Assembly: GCA_001970855.1 (NCBI GenBank)
Contig: LSSN01002172.1
Location: 1 to 29,722, forward strand
Direction of reading: 5' to 3'
Origin: Smittium culicis
Taxonomy: Eukaryota > Kickxellomycota > Harpellomycetes > Harpellales > Legeriomycetaceae
DNA: 29,722 nucleotides
Made by a program: the position numbers and the translations under genes. How positions within the stretch are numbered: position 1 is the stretch's first letter; every line of letters starts with the position of its first letter. Below, piece after piece: positions 9,599 through 19,078 of this stretch. The notes under the pieces were generated by a model. The model saw nothing but the letters and a program-made list of their open reading frames with translations, was not told where the DNA came from and did not search any database.

Positions 9599-10102
9599 AT
9601 GATGCCAACTGAACTACTTTTCGATCCTAAGCTCTTGGGTACAGAAATTCAAGATAGGCTCCCAAAGAACTTGGTTGTTAGACCCATGTCTGCTGCCGAC
9701 TATTCTCTAGGCTTTTATGACTGTCTCAAGGAGCTAACAGTTATAGGTGACGTGACCGAGGAGATGTTTCTTGACAGGTTTGAGATGATAAAAAGAACAA
9801 ACTCAAAGCACGTTATTGTCATTTTCGACACTGACACCTCCAGAATCGTTGCAACTGGCGCCCTGTTCGTAGAACCTAAATTCTCTCGCGATTGCGGTCT
9901 TTTGGGCCATATCGAGGACGTTTCGGTACACCCCAGCTACAGAGGAAAGAAGCTTGGTGTGTTAATAATTGACCAGCTAAAAAAGATGTGCGAAGCCCTC
10001 AAGTGCTACAAAATCAGCCTCAACTGCACTCTAGGTAATGTAGCTTTCTATGAAAAGTGCGGCTTCTCCAAGAAAGAGCAGCAAATGGTTGTTTACGTCT
10101 AA
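9599..10102 (+). CDS. GNA1: Glucosamine-6-phosphate N-acetyltransferase
   Basis: This enzyme transfers acetyl from acetyl-CoA to glucosamine 6-phosphate, a cytosolic step towards UDP-GlcNAc for chitin, N-glycans and GPI anchors. The 167-residue product is one GNAT domain, close to the usual length of about 160. The motif A segment is GHIEDVSVHPSYRGKKLG (residues 103-120), whose RGKKLG binds the CoA pyrophosphate. The C-terminal NVAFYEKCGF (147-156) is the typical motif with the Tyr near the thiol. The N-terminal NLVVRPMSAADYSLGF is the usual entry strand. ATG-ATG follows a run of A residues, and I use the first. No intron. The closest upstream feature is a TATA box, and a MITE lies downstream. 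Intact and confidently assigned. Confidence 0.94.
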   Translation: MMPTELLFDPKLLGTEIQDRLPKNLVVRPMSAADYSLGFYDCLKELTVIGDVTEEMFLDRFEMIKRTNSKHVIVIFDTDTSRIVATGALFVEPKFSRDCGLLGHIEDVSVHPSYRGKKLGVLIIDQLKKMCEALKCYKISLNCTLGNVAFYEKCGFSKKEQQMVVYV

Positions 10103-10829
10103 AAACCTTCACTCTTCAAAACAAAAAATATATCTATACCATCAACCACAAAATCAAGAACGACCATCTATACCAACTACTACTGATACCTTTTTTTATT
10201 AATTTTTGCTTTACAACTTGTTTATATTTCTCTAAAACTCTAATACTCTGTAGCAAAAAGATTATTTTAATTGTAATAATAAAATTTCCTAATTATTCTC
10301 ACCTTACTCCTGATAAAAATTGCAAATATTGCGTCAATTATTACTCCAATTATTGATCAATTTCCTAGATTTCTTTACACGGCGTAATCTATAGATAACT
10401 TATCCCTTTCCCGTTCTACACTCTTTAAAAAGTCTAAATTAATGAATCGTTTATGATTTATAAGTAAATTTATTATTTGCTGTAATTATACGACAGGCCA
10501 ATAATTCATAACGCCTCGGGATAAAGGAATTTTAACTGAGCACAATTGGCTATACTTGATAGATCAAAAATAGTCTACCGCCCGTGAAAGGGTTATATTA
10601 CTCACAAGTTGCTCACTTGAATTTCTTATCTCGCATCAAACTTTCCTTTATTTTTTGCATTAATTTAATAATATATCTTAAACCATCATCCCCGATCTAC
10701 ATAAATATTTTATCAAGTCACCCTTATTTATCCACATCCAAGTTTCATCGCTCATACAAATTTCTATATTTAAACTTCATAAAAAAAAAGTTCTACTGTA
10801 CTCTTGAATTTTATTGCCTATCTATTAAA
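10103..10829. other. GNA1 to PCS60-like intergenic region
   Basis: This AT-rich spacer contains the GNA1 3' region, MITE copy C at 10404-10592 and the presumed promoter and leader of the next gene. An open frame upstream of 10830 continues into the enzyme, but its extra N-terminus is AT-rich, has no family counterpart and overlaps the MITE edge, so it is not used as coding. Confidence 0.6.
10404..10592 (-). mobile_element. piggyBac-like MITE, copy C
   Basis: A 189-bp element, exactly as long as copy B, in reverse orientation. It is flanked by a 4-bp direct repeat TTAT at 10400-10403 and 10593-10596. Its termini ccctttcccg and, inverted, ccctttcacg match at 9 of 10 positions. It fills much of the GNA1 to PCS60-like intergenic region and ends 237 bp before the inferred ATG of the latter, so it may contribute to or lie beside that promoter. 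No coding capacity. Confidence 0.82.
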
Positions 10830-12730
10830 ATGTTCAGCACTACCACTTTTGCTACCATATTCAACTCTGCCCCTGATTCTACCGCCGTCCTTACAACTTC
10901 TGGCTCAGATGTCCCCAACTCTAAACTATCTTACTCTGATTTAAACCTTCAAGTCCGCAATTTCATTTCACAGGCAACTGCTCTTTTCAATGCAAACAAC
11001 ATTGATCCTTCTTCCAATCCTGGCCTCCCAATTGCCCATATGCTAGACAATGGTCTATTAAACTTAATAACCTTCTTAGGAACCTCCCTAATGCGCTCTA
11101 TCTCTGCCCCTCTAAATCCTGCCATGAAACAATCTGAAATTGAGTTTTACTTAGAAGACTCTTCAAGCAAGGTTCTCATCGTCAGCGATTCTTACAGAGA
11201 TTCACCCACCTCCCACAACGGAATCAACGCCGCTATTAAACTAGGAGTCTCTGTTTGGTTCATTTCTTGGGCTCCCGATTTCGGTGTCAAATTGGAACAA
11301 CTAAACTCTCAGTCAAACACTTCTCTTGATTTCGATCCTAGCTCTGTCAGTTTTGACTCTGTAGCTGAAACTGATATTGCTCTGTTGCTCCATACCTCAG
11401 GAACCACCGGCCGCCCTAAAGGTTTGCGATTTTACATATACGCTCTTTATAACACCATCTTCTCAACTAAAGCGACTATTTAATGCTTCCTTATCTTCAA
11501 TATATCCATTTTAAATAATAATTTCCATAGCCGTTCCTTTGTCACACAGAAACATTCTGAACTCGATGAGAAATATCTCCTCTACTTATAACTTGTCGGC
11601 CTCTGATCGTTCTTTTATCGTCATGCCTTTATTCCACGTCCACGGCTTGATTGGTGCTGTCATGTCCTCCTTATACTCTGGTGGTTCTGTCGCTATACCT
11701 CCAAAATACTCCGCATCTACTTTTTGGCCAGACTTCATAAGCACAAACTCAAATTGGTACTCTGCAGGTATTTATATTTTTTTTATTCTTTCTCCTCACC
11801 ATCACTCCCACACACCCCCCCTTTTTTTTTCCTGTTATCTAATGTACATTTTTTAAGCCCTATTCACTTAAAAAAAATTTTTTTTTTTACTTTTTTTTCT
11901 AATTATCTAAACTTTTATGTTTAGTCCCAACAATTCACCAAATTCAGCTACAAAAGCCCCTCCCTGAAAATCTTCCTTCAATACGATTTATCCGATCATG
12001 CTCAGCTTCTCTTGCCCCCGTAATTCTAGCCCGCCTTGAAGAAAAGTTCAAAGCCCCTGTACTAGAAGCATACGCTATGACTGAAGCCTCCCATCAAATG
12101 ACTTCAAACCCAATTCCTCCTAAAAAACACGTCCCTGGAAGCGTTGGTATTGCTCAAGGCGTACAGATTGCTATCTTGGATGAATCTGGAAATCACACTC
12201 AGATCGGTGAAGTTTGTATCCGAGGAAATAATGTTACGTCCGGATACTTAAAAAACCCTGAAGCTAACGCATCCAATTTTACTGCTTCTTTGCCTGCTTC
12301 TGAAGTCGATCCCGCATTAGACAACCAACTATGGTTTAGAACTGGCGATCAGGGTTACCTCGACAGCGAAGGGTACCTGTTTTTAACTGGAAGAATCAAA
12401 GAGCTTATTAACAGAGGTGGCGAAAAGATTTCTCCTCTGGAAATAGACTCCATCTTGCTCAATATTCCTCAAGTTTCTGAAGCCGTCAGCTTTGCCGTAG
12501 ACCACGAAATTTACGGCCAGGAAATCTATGCCGCTGTCGTTCTTAAAGATTCTGAAAGCGCTCAAGATAACTCAGCTAGATTGACTGATGCTGACATCAT
12601 TAAGATCGTTTCTGAAAAAGTTGCTGCTTTCAAGGTTCCTAAAGTCATTTACATCACTGACAGTTTGCCAAGAACCGCAACTGGAAAAATCCAGCGACGT
12701 ATGATGGCCGACTACTTCAAAAATAAGTAG
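10830..12730 (+). CDS. PCS60: Pcs60/AAE3-like acyl-CoA (oxalyl-CoA) synthetase, three exons
   Basis: This is an ANL-superfamily adenylate-forming ligase that makes an acyl-AMP and then an acyl-CoA. Its closest familiar relatives, Pcs60 and plant AAE3, use oxalate. Exons 10830-11421, 11531-11767 and 11925-12730 join in frame to 544 residues, matching the family length. Motifs are the P-loop TSGTTGRPK (189-197), YAMTE (326-330), RTGD (415-418), GRIKELINRGGEKISP (432-446) and the catalytic Lys531 in LPRTATGKIQ. The start is chosen because MFSTTTFATIF begins the usual N-terminal domain. The C-terminus is FKNK, with no SKL-type peroxisomal signal, unlike the peroxisomal location reported for yeast Pcs60. 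Function as an AMP-forming ligase is secure. Oxalate specificity is inferred from overall resemblance. Confidence 0.9.
11422..11530 (+). other. Intron 1 of the PCS60-like gene
   Basis: The 109-nt intron begins GTTTGC and ends ATAG. Splicing joins RPK of the P-loop to AVPLSHRNIL, restoring the conserved segment after the adenylation motif. The unspliced frame runs into a stop. Confidence 0.88.
11768..11924 (+). other. Intron 2 of the PCS60-like gene
   Basis: The 157-nt intron begins GTATTT and ends TTTAG after a T-rich tract, with a branch-like atctaaac about 20 nt before the acceptor. Splicing joins NWYSA to VPTIHQIQL, as expected for the family. Confidence 0.88.
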
Positions 12731-13477
12731 ATTTCATCGACCGTTCATTTTTTTAATTTGTGACTTTTTATTTTTATTTTTATAGCCCATCCACCCATAT
12801 TTGTGCTTTAATACCAACCACCTCTATTACCACTATTTATTTAATTTCTCTTGGATATTTTATTTGTACAATTTTTTTTTCTTTCAATCAATTAATAAGA
12901 ATTAAACTATCTTGTATTTTTAATATCATTTCTAAATTCTCTAAAAAAGAAAAAAGTACAAAATATATCTGTAATTTATTACATGTGACTTTTAATTTTT
13001 TTTTATTTTTTTATAAAATAGACAAAGTAAGTATTTATAATAACTTTTTACTTTTTTTTCAAACACACATATCTAAAATAATTCAGCTTCTACCACGCAC
13101 TATATTTGAGTTTTTACGTCCTATTTATATGAAAGAGATACACGGATACTTTTATTGAGTCTAAAAAACTAGAAAAAAAAAAAACTGGCTTGTAAAAATT
13201 TCGAATCTTTGCGGGTATTGGTAAAAAAGAAGCATTTGTTTCCCAAATGGCCAAAGATCCCAAAAAATAGAACTTACATTTATTGAAGGTATGATGAATT
13301 GTTGCTTCAAACTCACACATATATATAATACATAACAATGGGCGTTTTTTTACTACTAGCAATTTTAAATGTAAAAAAAAAAAAGGTGTTGTATTCTAAA
13401 GAGAAAAAAATTAGTTTTTTGGTTCAACATATCCACGATTTCAGTTTTTTTTTTAAAGAATAAATAATTAAAAAAGA
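12731..13477. other. AT-rich intergenic region
   Basis: This is the 3' flank of the PCS60-like gene followed by the 5' flank of the membrane-protein gene. It is rich in T and A homopolymers. Open frames here are low-complexity and overlap on both strands, so no gene is called. Confidence 0.55.
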
Positions 13478-14665
13478 ATGGGTGTGTTGATGTACAGGCT
13501 AAAGAAAGCGGGGTTCAGGGTAGTTATATTTGCTAGGGACAACATTCAGTACATCAACTGTTTGGCGGCGGTGATACTGGTAGTCACGAGCGGGATATCG
13601 ATAATGTACAGTATCGGAGACAACAGTGTTAGTGTATACGCGTTCCTCAGCCAAAAGGGCAAGTCGGCGGCGATGAGTGGCGCCATTCGCGACGGAAAAA
13701 CGAACTTTATCGACTCGTGCTTGTACAACCCGACGTTCATAACGCCGATTCCCGAATTTTTCTACTTGCACATTGTCGCATCGATTATGTTTATTGGCGT
13801 GCCCGGGTTTCTCATTGGCGGCGGCAAAGTTCCGACGCTGATTTCCGAAAGTTTGTTTGTTTATCCGTTGTTTTATTGCCTGTTTTCGAGTGCTACGATT
13901 GTCTTAACGGTAAAGTATTCCACATAATTTCTCGTTCCCAACGATTTATTTTTTTTTTTTTCAGTTACAGTTATTGGAATTTTTTTTGTACACACTAACA
14001 TATATACATAACAATATGATTTGGCCGGATATTAGAACTTGGCGAGATTGATAGAAGCATCCGCGGCAAAAGTGGTTTCACTGGGCCTCGTGATGGTGAT
14101 ATACTTGAAGCTGAACAGCTTCGTGCCGTACACCAGCATGGTCGCGTACGTGCTGCTGCACCTGCCAGTATCCGTGCTCGTTGGGTGGGAGCTGACAACT
14201 GCAGTAACCACGTTCAACTCGCTGTACTCGCTCGTGACCGACGGCCCAATTCCCGCATCCATCGGAAGAAGCAGTTCAGGTATGCTGACCCGCAACGAGG
14301 CGTTCAATGTGAACGGGACTGGCCTCAAGTTCACGACCGCCGATATGGCGCGCAAAGCCGCTGAATCGTACGGGTCAACGTCCAACGCTAACCCGGCATA
14401 CATCATCACGATATTCCTCCTGTTCGTGTCGCTTGCGCTCTCTGCAACGCTGTTCCACCAGCGCCGTGACTATATAATTTCGCTGATTGTTGCGATATTC
14501 CTGCTAATGGTCACCATCGCAAACATCAGCAACAACACAGTGTTCCTCATTTCTCTGGTCTCGGCTATAATTTGCCTCGTAGCGAGCGCAATAAGCGTGT
14601 CGTGGAACATTTCTGTTTTGATCTATAGAAAATTCATTGGCGATATCGAGATTTTTGAAGACTGA
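13478..14665 (+). CDS. Multi-pass membrane protein of unknown function, one intron
   Basis: I do not recognise the family. Exons 13478-13909 and 14036-14665 give 353 residues. Hydrophobic segments lie at about 25-45, 95-113, 122-143, 155-170, 176-194, 265-284, 290-308 and 313-338, so roughly eight membrane spans. A long polar loop (about 198-263) separates the two sets, and the tail FIGDIEIFED is acidic. There is no signal peptide and no transporter motif I know. The coding sequence is clearly more GC-rich than the neighbouring genes, with many GCG, CGC and CTG codons. That may mean strong codon selection or a different origin. The ATG follows an A-rich leader. The intron fits the reading frame, but a second acceptor exists. 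It converges on the ABC transporter gene. Confidence 0.72.
13910..14035 (+). other. Intron of the membrane-protein gene
   Basis: The 126-nt intron begins GTAAAG and ends TTAG. A good branch-point match, acactaaca, lies about 38 nt before the acceptor. Phase 0 joining links IVLT to NLARLIEAS and opens the second exon to its natural stop. An alternative acceptor, CAG at 13962-13964 after a long T tract, would add 28 residues and stop at 14049-14051. Confidence 0.7.
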
Positions 14666-15166
14666 TCAAACGGCGCTGCGTTTAGTCCTAGGTTTCATTC
14701 GATTCCTTTTTTTTATTTCTTCTATTGATCTATTATGCTATTTTTCTGGATAATCACTCATTTTCATAGCTTTTAAAAGAAACAAACAGATAAAATTAAA
14801 TCCAAATAAGACTTGTTGACTTACAAAGCATCATTATTGCAATTAGTCGTCACTTTATATACTATTCCGAGCCATTCAAATTTCACAATGTATATAATTG
14901 AGCTTTTTACATTAATCGAGTATAGCATGATAATTTAATCATTATCTAATGAATGTATCTGATAGTTAATCCAGATTAAGAAAATTGAAATTCAGAAAGA
15001 GTGTAAATGTTTATCGTATTTAAATAGTAATAAATATAATCAAGTTGAAGTTAAGAAAAGACTAATATTACAGTAAAGCTTAAAAACTATATGTCAAAAA
15101 CAAGTGAAATGATGAAATATTAGATGGGAGGAAGGACAAAAAAGCAACGAGTTTTTCTTGTCTAGA
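14666..15166. other. Convergent intergenic region
   Basis: About 500 bp between the 3' ends of the membrane-protein gene (+) and the ABC transporter gene (-). It is AT-rich, contains no open frame of note, and presumably holds both polyadenylation regions. Confidence 0.6.
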
Positions 15167-18100
15167 CTAATTTCTGGTCAAAGATTGCTGAACAACAAGG
15201 CTATAGTATGTACCGCGTAAACCTAAAAGCGATGAATGAGTTCCTTGTTCTATAATCTCGCCTTTGTCAAATACATAGATCCAGTCTGCATTTTGAATTG
15301 TAGACAGGCGATGTGCTATAGTTATTGTAGTTCTATCAACAGAAGCTTCGTCAAGCGCAGCTTGGACCAATTTTTCACTTTCAGTATCTAGGGCAGAAGT
15401 AGCCTCGTCAAGCAGTAGAATTCTTGGGTTTCTTATTAAAGCACGGGCAATGGCCAATCTTTGTTTTTGGCCTCCAGATAACTGACTTCCATTAGACCCA
15501 ACTCGCGTATCATAGCCGTCAGGAAGGTCAAGAATCATTTTATGAATATTAGAGGATTTAGCTGCTTGCTCAACTTCAAACTGGGTTGCACCAGGTTTTC
15601 CGTATTTAATATTTTCGGCAACAGTAACATCGAAAAGAGATGGTTCTTGACTTACTAGTGTCGGCTCATTACGCAGCTTTTTCAGATTCCAATCTTTTAC
15701 GTTAATATCCTCAACGCTAACTGATCCGTCAAGAACGTCATATAATCTCAGAGCTAAATTGATGATTGTAGACTTTCCTGAGCCTGAACTTCCAACAAGA
15801 CCTACTGTTTGACCTGGCTTAATATCGAGATTTACTCCGCGCAATACTTTAACGTGAGGTCTAGATGGGTAATTAAATTTAACATCATTACCACGAATTT
15901 TCCCTTCAATATTACTGACAGATTCTCCGTTTGGATTATTGATATCAATTTTAGGTGTTATAGCCAAAGTTTCTGTTAGTTTAACAGATGATACTAAAGC
16001 TTTCGGGATAAAACCTAAAAATTGAGAAGCCTGTCCTAAAGCAACGGAAGCAAATACAACTGCGTATAAAGTATTAAACATATTTTCTGCTGTCAAAGTA
16101 CCGTTTAAAACAAACCTAGATCCTGCGTAGAAGGCTAAGGAATAGACTAAGAACACAGCACATTGTGAAAATGCATAAGATATTCCTCCAATATAACAAC
16201 TTCTAATAGAAAGCTTGAACGGAGTAATGTTGCTAGTACAAAAGTTGTTAATGAATGTCGGTTCGCGAGTGAGATTAGCAACAGTACGGATGTTAGAAAT
16301 TGCCTCTGCAGCTTCCTTTGCGCCAGACTCTGTTATTCCTTTGCTCTTTTTAACTCTACCAGTGATACTTTTAGAGTTTGAAGCTTGGGCAAAAGCAAGT
16401 AGTGGAATAACTGAAAGGATAATCAGAGTCAATCGCCAGTCTTTAGTGAAAGCAATAGCGATACCAGTTACTAACGAAGCGCCTGCATTTAAAAGCATAG
16501 GAAAACTTTCTGAGCCAAACTTATAGACGTCTTCAGGTTCTGAAGATAGTCTGGTAGTAATAATTCCTGTTCCATTTTCCTTCATGTCGAAAAAACTGGA
16601 CTCTTGATTGATTAAGGAGAAATATAATTTTTTTCTTAAATCTCTCATTATACCCAAAGAACCGAGAGCAAAGTAATACGTTCTGATAGAAACAGAGAAA
16701 AGGACAATCACAGCAAAAATAAAAAATAAAAGAGCATAAAAGTCAGTATCTTTTTTCTGCTGGGCTAAATCAGGGTTACCAAAAGCAATAAGAATTTTGG
16801 AAAAGAAGATGGAAAATATTGGGAAAAGCATGCCATTGATAATAGAACCAATTGAAGCTGGGATGAATTCGATTAAACTTTTAGTATTTGAGGTATAAAT
16901 TTTAAAAAGAGTAGACATTCCGCTGATTTTCGAAATTTTAACGTCTTTTAATTCTTCTTCGTGTTTTTCGTTTGTAGACTTGGTAGTTACTGTTTTTTTG
17001 ATTTGAATTTTTTTTATTTCAGGAGATTCCGAGCTGATAGCCGAAGAATCTTCGGATTCAGAGTTAATTTTCTGGGCATTGACTAAAGCTGTATATGCAC
17101 CATTTCTAGCTACTAGTTCATCGTGTGTTCCAAATTCAATGACTTGACCTTTTCCACAGACGTAAATAACATCAGAATCTTTGATGGTTGATAGCCTATG
17201 GGCAACTGTAATAGTAGTTCTGTTAACAGCACTACGATCAAGGGCTTCTTGAACCAATCTTTCAGATTCAGTATCAAGAGCAGAGGTCGCTTCATCGAGG
17301 AGCAAAATTTGAGGGTTTCTAATTAAAGATCTGGCAATGGCGATACGTTGTTTTTGACCACCAGATAACTGAGCACCACGTTCACCAACGATAGTATCGT
17401 ATTTTTCGGGGAGGGACATGATGAAATTGTGAATGTTGGCATCTTTGCAGGCTTGTTCTACCATTTCTTTAGTTGGGGGGAGACTTTCCATATCTTTTCC
17501 ACCGTATTGAATATTTTGGAAGATCGTGGTATCAAAAAGAACGGGTTCCTGGCTGACAATACCGATATTTTGGCGGAGAGATCTAACATTGTAATCGCGG
17601 ACGTCGATGCCATCGATTTTGACTGAGCCTTCCAAAACGTCGTAAAAGCGTTGGATTAAGCCAATGGTTGTAGATTTACCACAACCTGATTCACCAACAA
17701 GGGCAATTTTTTGCCCGGGTTTTACAGATATAGAAAAGTTGTCAAGGGCTTTAACTTCTTTTCTGGTTGGGTAGCTGAAAGTTACATTTTTGAATTCAAT
17801 TTCACCTTCGAAAGATTCAACTTTAATTCCTTTTTCAGTGTCGAGAGGATCTATCGGACTTACTCTATCAATGACGTCAAAAACATTGGCGGCGGCACCT
17901 CTTGCTGAGGTGATTGCAGATAGGGATGGGGCAGCACCGCCTAAAGAGAACCCACCGATGATGAGAGCAAAGAAAACGTTAAGTACTTTTGTAGGGTCAG
18001 ATTGACCATCACGGATTAGTTTGGCACCATACCAGAAGCCAAGAGAGTACATGACATAGACGAAGAAAAAGATACCTCCTAAGCCAAGAGAGAGGGCAAT

Positions 18101-19078
18101 GGCTTTATTCCTTTCGGTTTTTATGGCGTTTTCTATGCTGTCAGTGTATCTGTCAAGTTCGCGGGGTTGGGAGTTGAAAGCCATTATGGTACGCATAGAG
18201 GAGAAGGCTTCATTTGCAATCGAGCCAGATTTTGCGTATTGGTCCTGTAATTTCTTTGCCAATTTACCGACGTTGACACCCATTAAAACGCCAACGACGA
18301 GGATGAGGGGGATTATAGAAACGACAACGAACGCCATTTTCCAGCCTCTATAGAAGGCGAGGATAATACCAAAGATAAATGTGGATAGGTATTGTATGAG
18401 GTAAGCGAGTTTAACGCCGATACCGTCTTGAATGACAGAGATATCTGATGACAAGCGGGTAGTCAAGTCGCCACCAGATTCTTTGTCAAACCAACCCATA
18501 TCTTGTCTTAGAGCGGATCTGTAGTATTCTTCTCTGATTCTTTTGTTTTGGCGTTCAGAAACGATTGAGAAGGTGACATTTTGGACGTAAGAGGCGGTGA
18601 AATTGTATATAGCTAGGCCGAGGTAGATAAGGCAGTATTTTTTGACTTGCGAGTTGAGATAGTCCTTTGCAGCTTTAGTAGTTTCATTTTTTGATAAGTT
18701 TCCGTATTGGATGAAAGCACCAGATAAGTTAGAAAAGATTAAGGTCATAACAGGCATGGTGATTCCAGATAAGACAGAGAATAAGGCACCGATGTAAAGA
18801 ATGATCCTTTCGTTTGGAGTGGCGAAGCGGAAGAGTTTAGCGAAGGATACAGGGGGTAGAATTTTTTCAGTGGATTCAGGGGCTTTTCTTTTTTTAAAGA
18901 AGCGGCCAAAGCCTTTTTTAGGGGTTACTTGGGGAGGAGAAAATTTTTCATTTTCAGTTGAATTGCTCGAAGCATTTGAGAGAGAATCAGAATGGGTTGC
19001 AGATATATTTTGCGATTTTGGTAACGAATTTTCGGGAGCCGAAGAGATATTAGGGCTGTGGATCTTTTCAGAATCCAT
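15167..19078 (-). CDS. Full-length ABCB-type (P-glycoprotein-like) ABC transporter
   Basis: An ATP-driven exporter of the MDR/Ste6 type, likely for lipids, drugs or peptides. The substrate cannot be read from sequence. Its 1303 residues without introns form TMD1-NBD1-TMD2-NBD2, the usual length. NBD1 has the A-loop Tyr436, Walker A GESGCGKST (462-470), Q-loop VSQEP, signature LSGGQ (571-575), Walker B ILLLDE (591-596) and H-loop His627. NBD2 has Tyr1070, Walker A GSSGSGKST (1096-1104), LSGGQ (1200-1204), ILLLDE (1220-1225) and His1256. Both ATP sites look catalytic. The N-terminal 50 residues are Ser/Asn-rich and cytosolic, followed by a basic KKGFGRFFKKRK. A charged linker lies at about 665-720. 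The start is the first ATG of the frame. The upstream sequence on its coding strand is pyrimidine-rich. Confidence 0.96.
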   Translation of the reverse strand: MDSEKIHSPNISSAPENSLPKSQNISATHSDSLSNASSNSTENEKFSPPQVTPKKGFGRFFKKRKAPESTEKILPPVSFAKLFRFATPNERIILYIGALFSVLSGITMPVMTLIFSNLSGAFIQYGNLSKNETTKAAKDYLNSQVKKYCLIYLGLAIYNFTASYVQNVTFSIVSERQNKRIREEYYRSALRQDMGWFDKESGGDLTTRLSSDISVIQDGIGVKLAYLIQYLSTFIFGIILAFYRGWKMAFVVVSIIPLILVVGVLMGVNVGKLAKKLQDQYAKSGSIANEAFSSMRTIMAFNSQPRELDRYTDSIENAIKTERNKAIALSLGLGGIFFFVYVMYSLGFWYGAKLIRDGQSDPTKVLNVFFALIIGGFSLGGAAPSLSAITSARGAAANVFDVIDRVSPIDPLDTEKGIKVESFEGEIEFKNVTFSYPTRKEVKALDNFSISVKPGQKIALVGESGCGKSTTIGLIQRFYDVLEGSVKIDGIDVRDYNVRSLRQNIGIVSQEPVLFDTTIFQNIQYGGKDMESLPPTKEMVEQACKDANIHNFIMSLPEKYDTIVGERGAQLSGGQKQRIAIARSLIRNPQILLLDEATSALDTESERLVQEALDRSAVNRTTITVAHRLSTIKDSDVIYVCGKGQVIEFGTHDELVARNGAYTALVNAQKINSESEDSSAISSESPEIKKIQIKKTVTTKSTNEKHEEELKDVKISKISGMSTLFKIYTSNTKSLIEFIPASIGSIINGMLFPIFSIFFSKILIAFGNPDLAQQKKDTDFYALLFFIFAVIVLFSVSIRTYYFALGSLGIMRDLRKKLYFSLINQESSFFDMKENGTGIITTRLSSEPEDVYKFGSESFPMLLNAGASLVTGIAIAFTKDWRLTLIILSVIPLLAFAQASNSKSITGRVKKSKGITESGAKEAAEAISNIRTVANLTREPTFINNFCTSNITPFKLSIRSCYIGGISYAFSQCAVFLVYSLAFYAGSRFVLNGTLTAENMFNTLYAVVFASVALGQASQFLGFIPKALVSSVKLTETLAITPKIDINNPNGESVSNIEGKIRGNDVKFNYPSRPHVKVLRGVNLDIKPGQTVGLVGSSGSGKSTIINLALRLYDVLDGSVSVEDINVKDWNLKKLRNEPTLVSQEPSLFDVTVAENIKYGKPGATQFEVEQAAKSSNIHKMILDLPDGYDTRVGSNGSQLSGGQKQRLAIARALIRNPRILLLDEATSALDTESEKLVQAALDEASVDRTTITIAHRLSTIQNADWIYVFDKGEIIEQGTHSSLLGLRGTYYSLVVQQSLTRN

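Noticed and set aside
10584..10829. In-frame N-terminal extension of the PCS60-like protein
   Set aside because: The extension begins at the edge of a MITE and encodes AT-rich low-complexity sequence. The ATG at 10830 gives the family's usual N-terminus and length.
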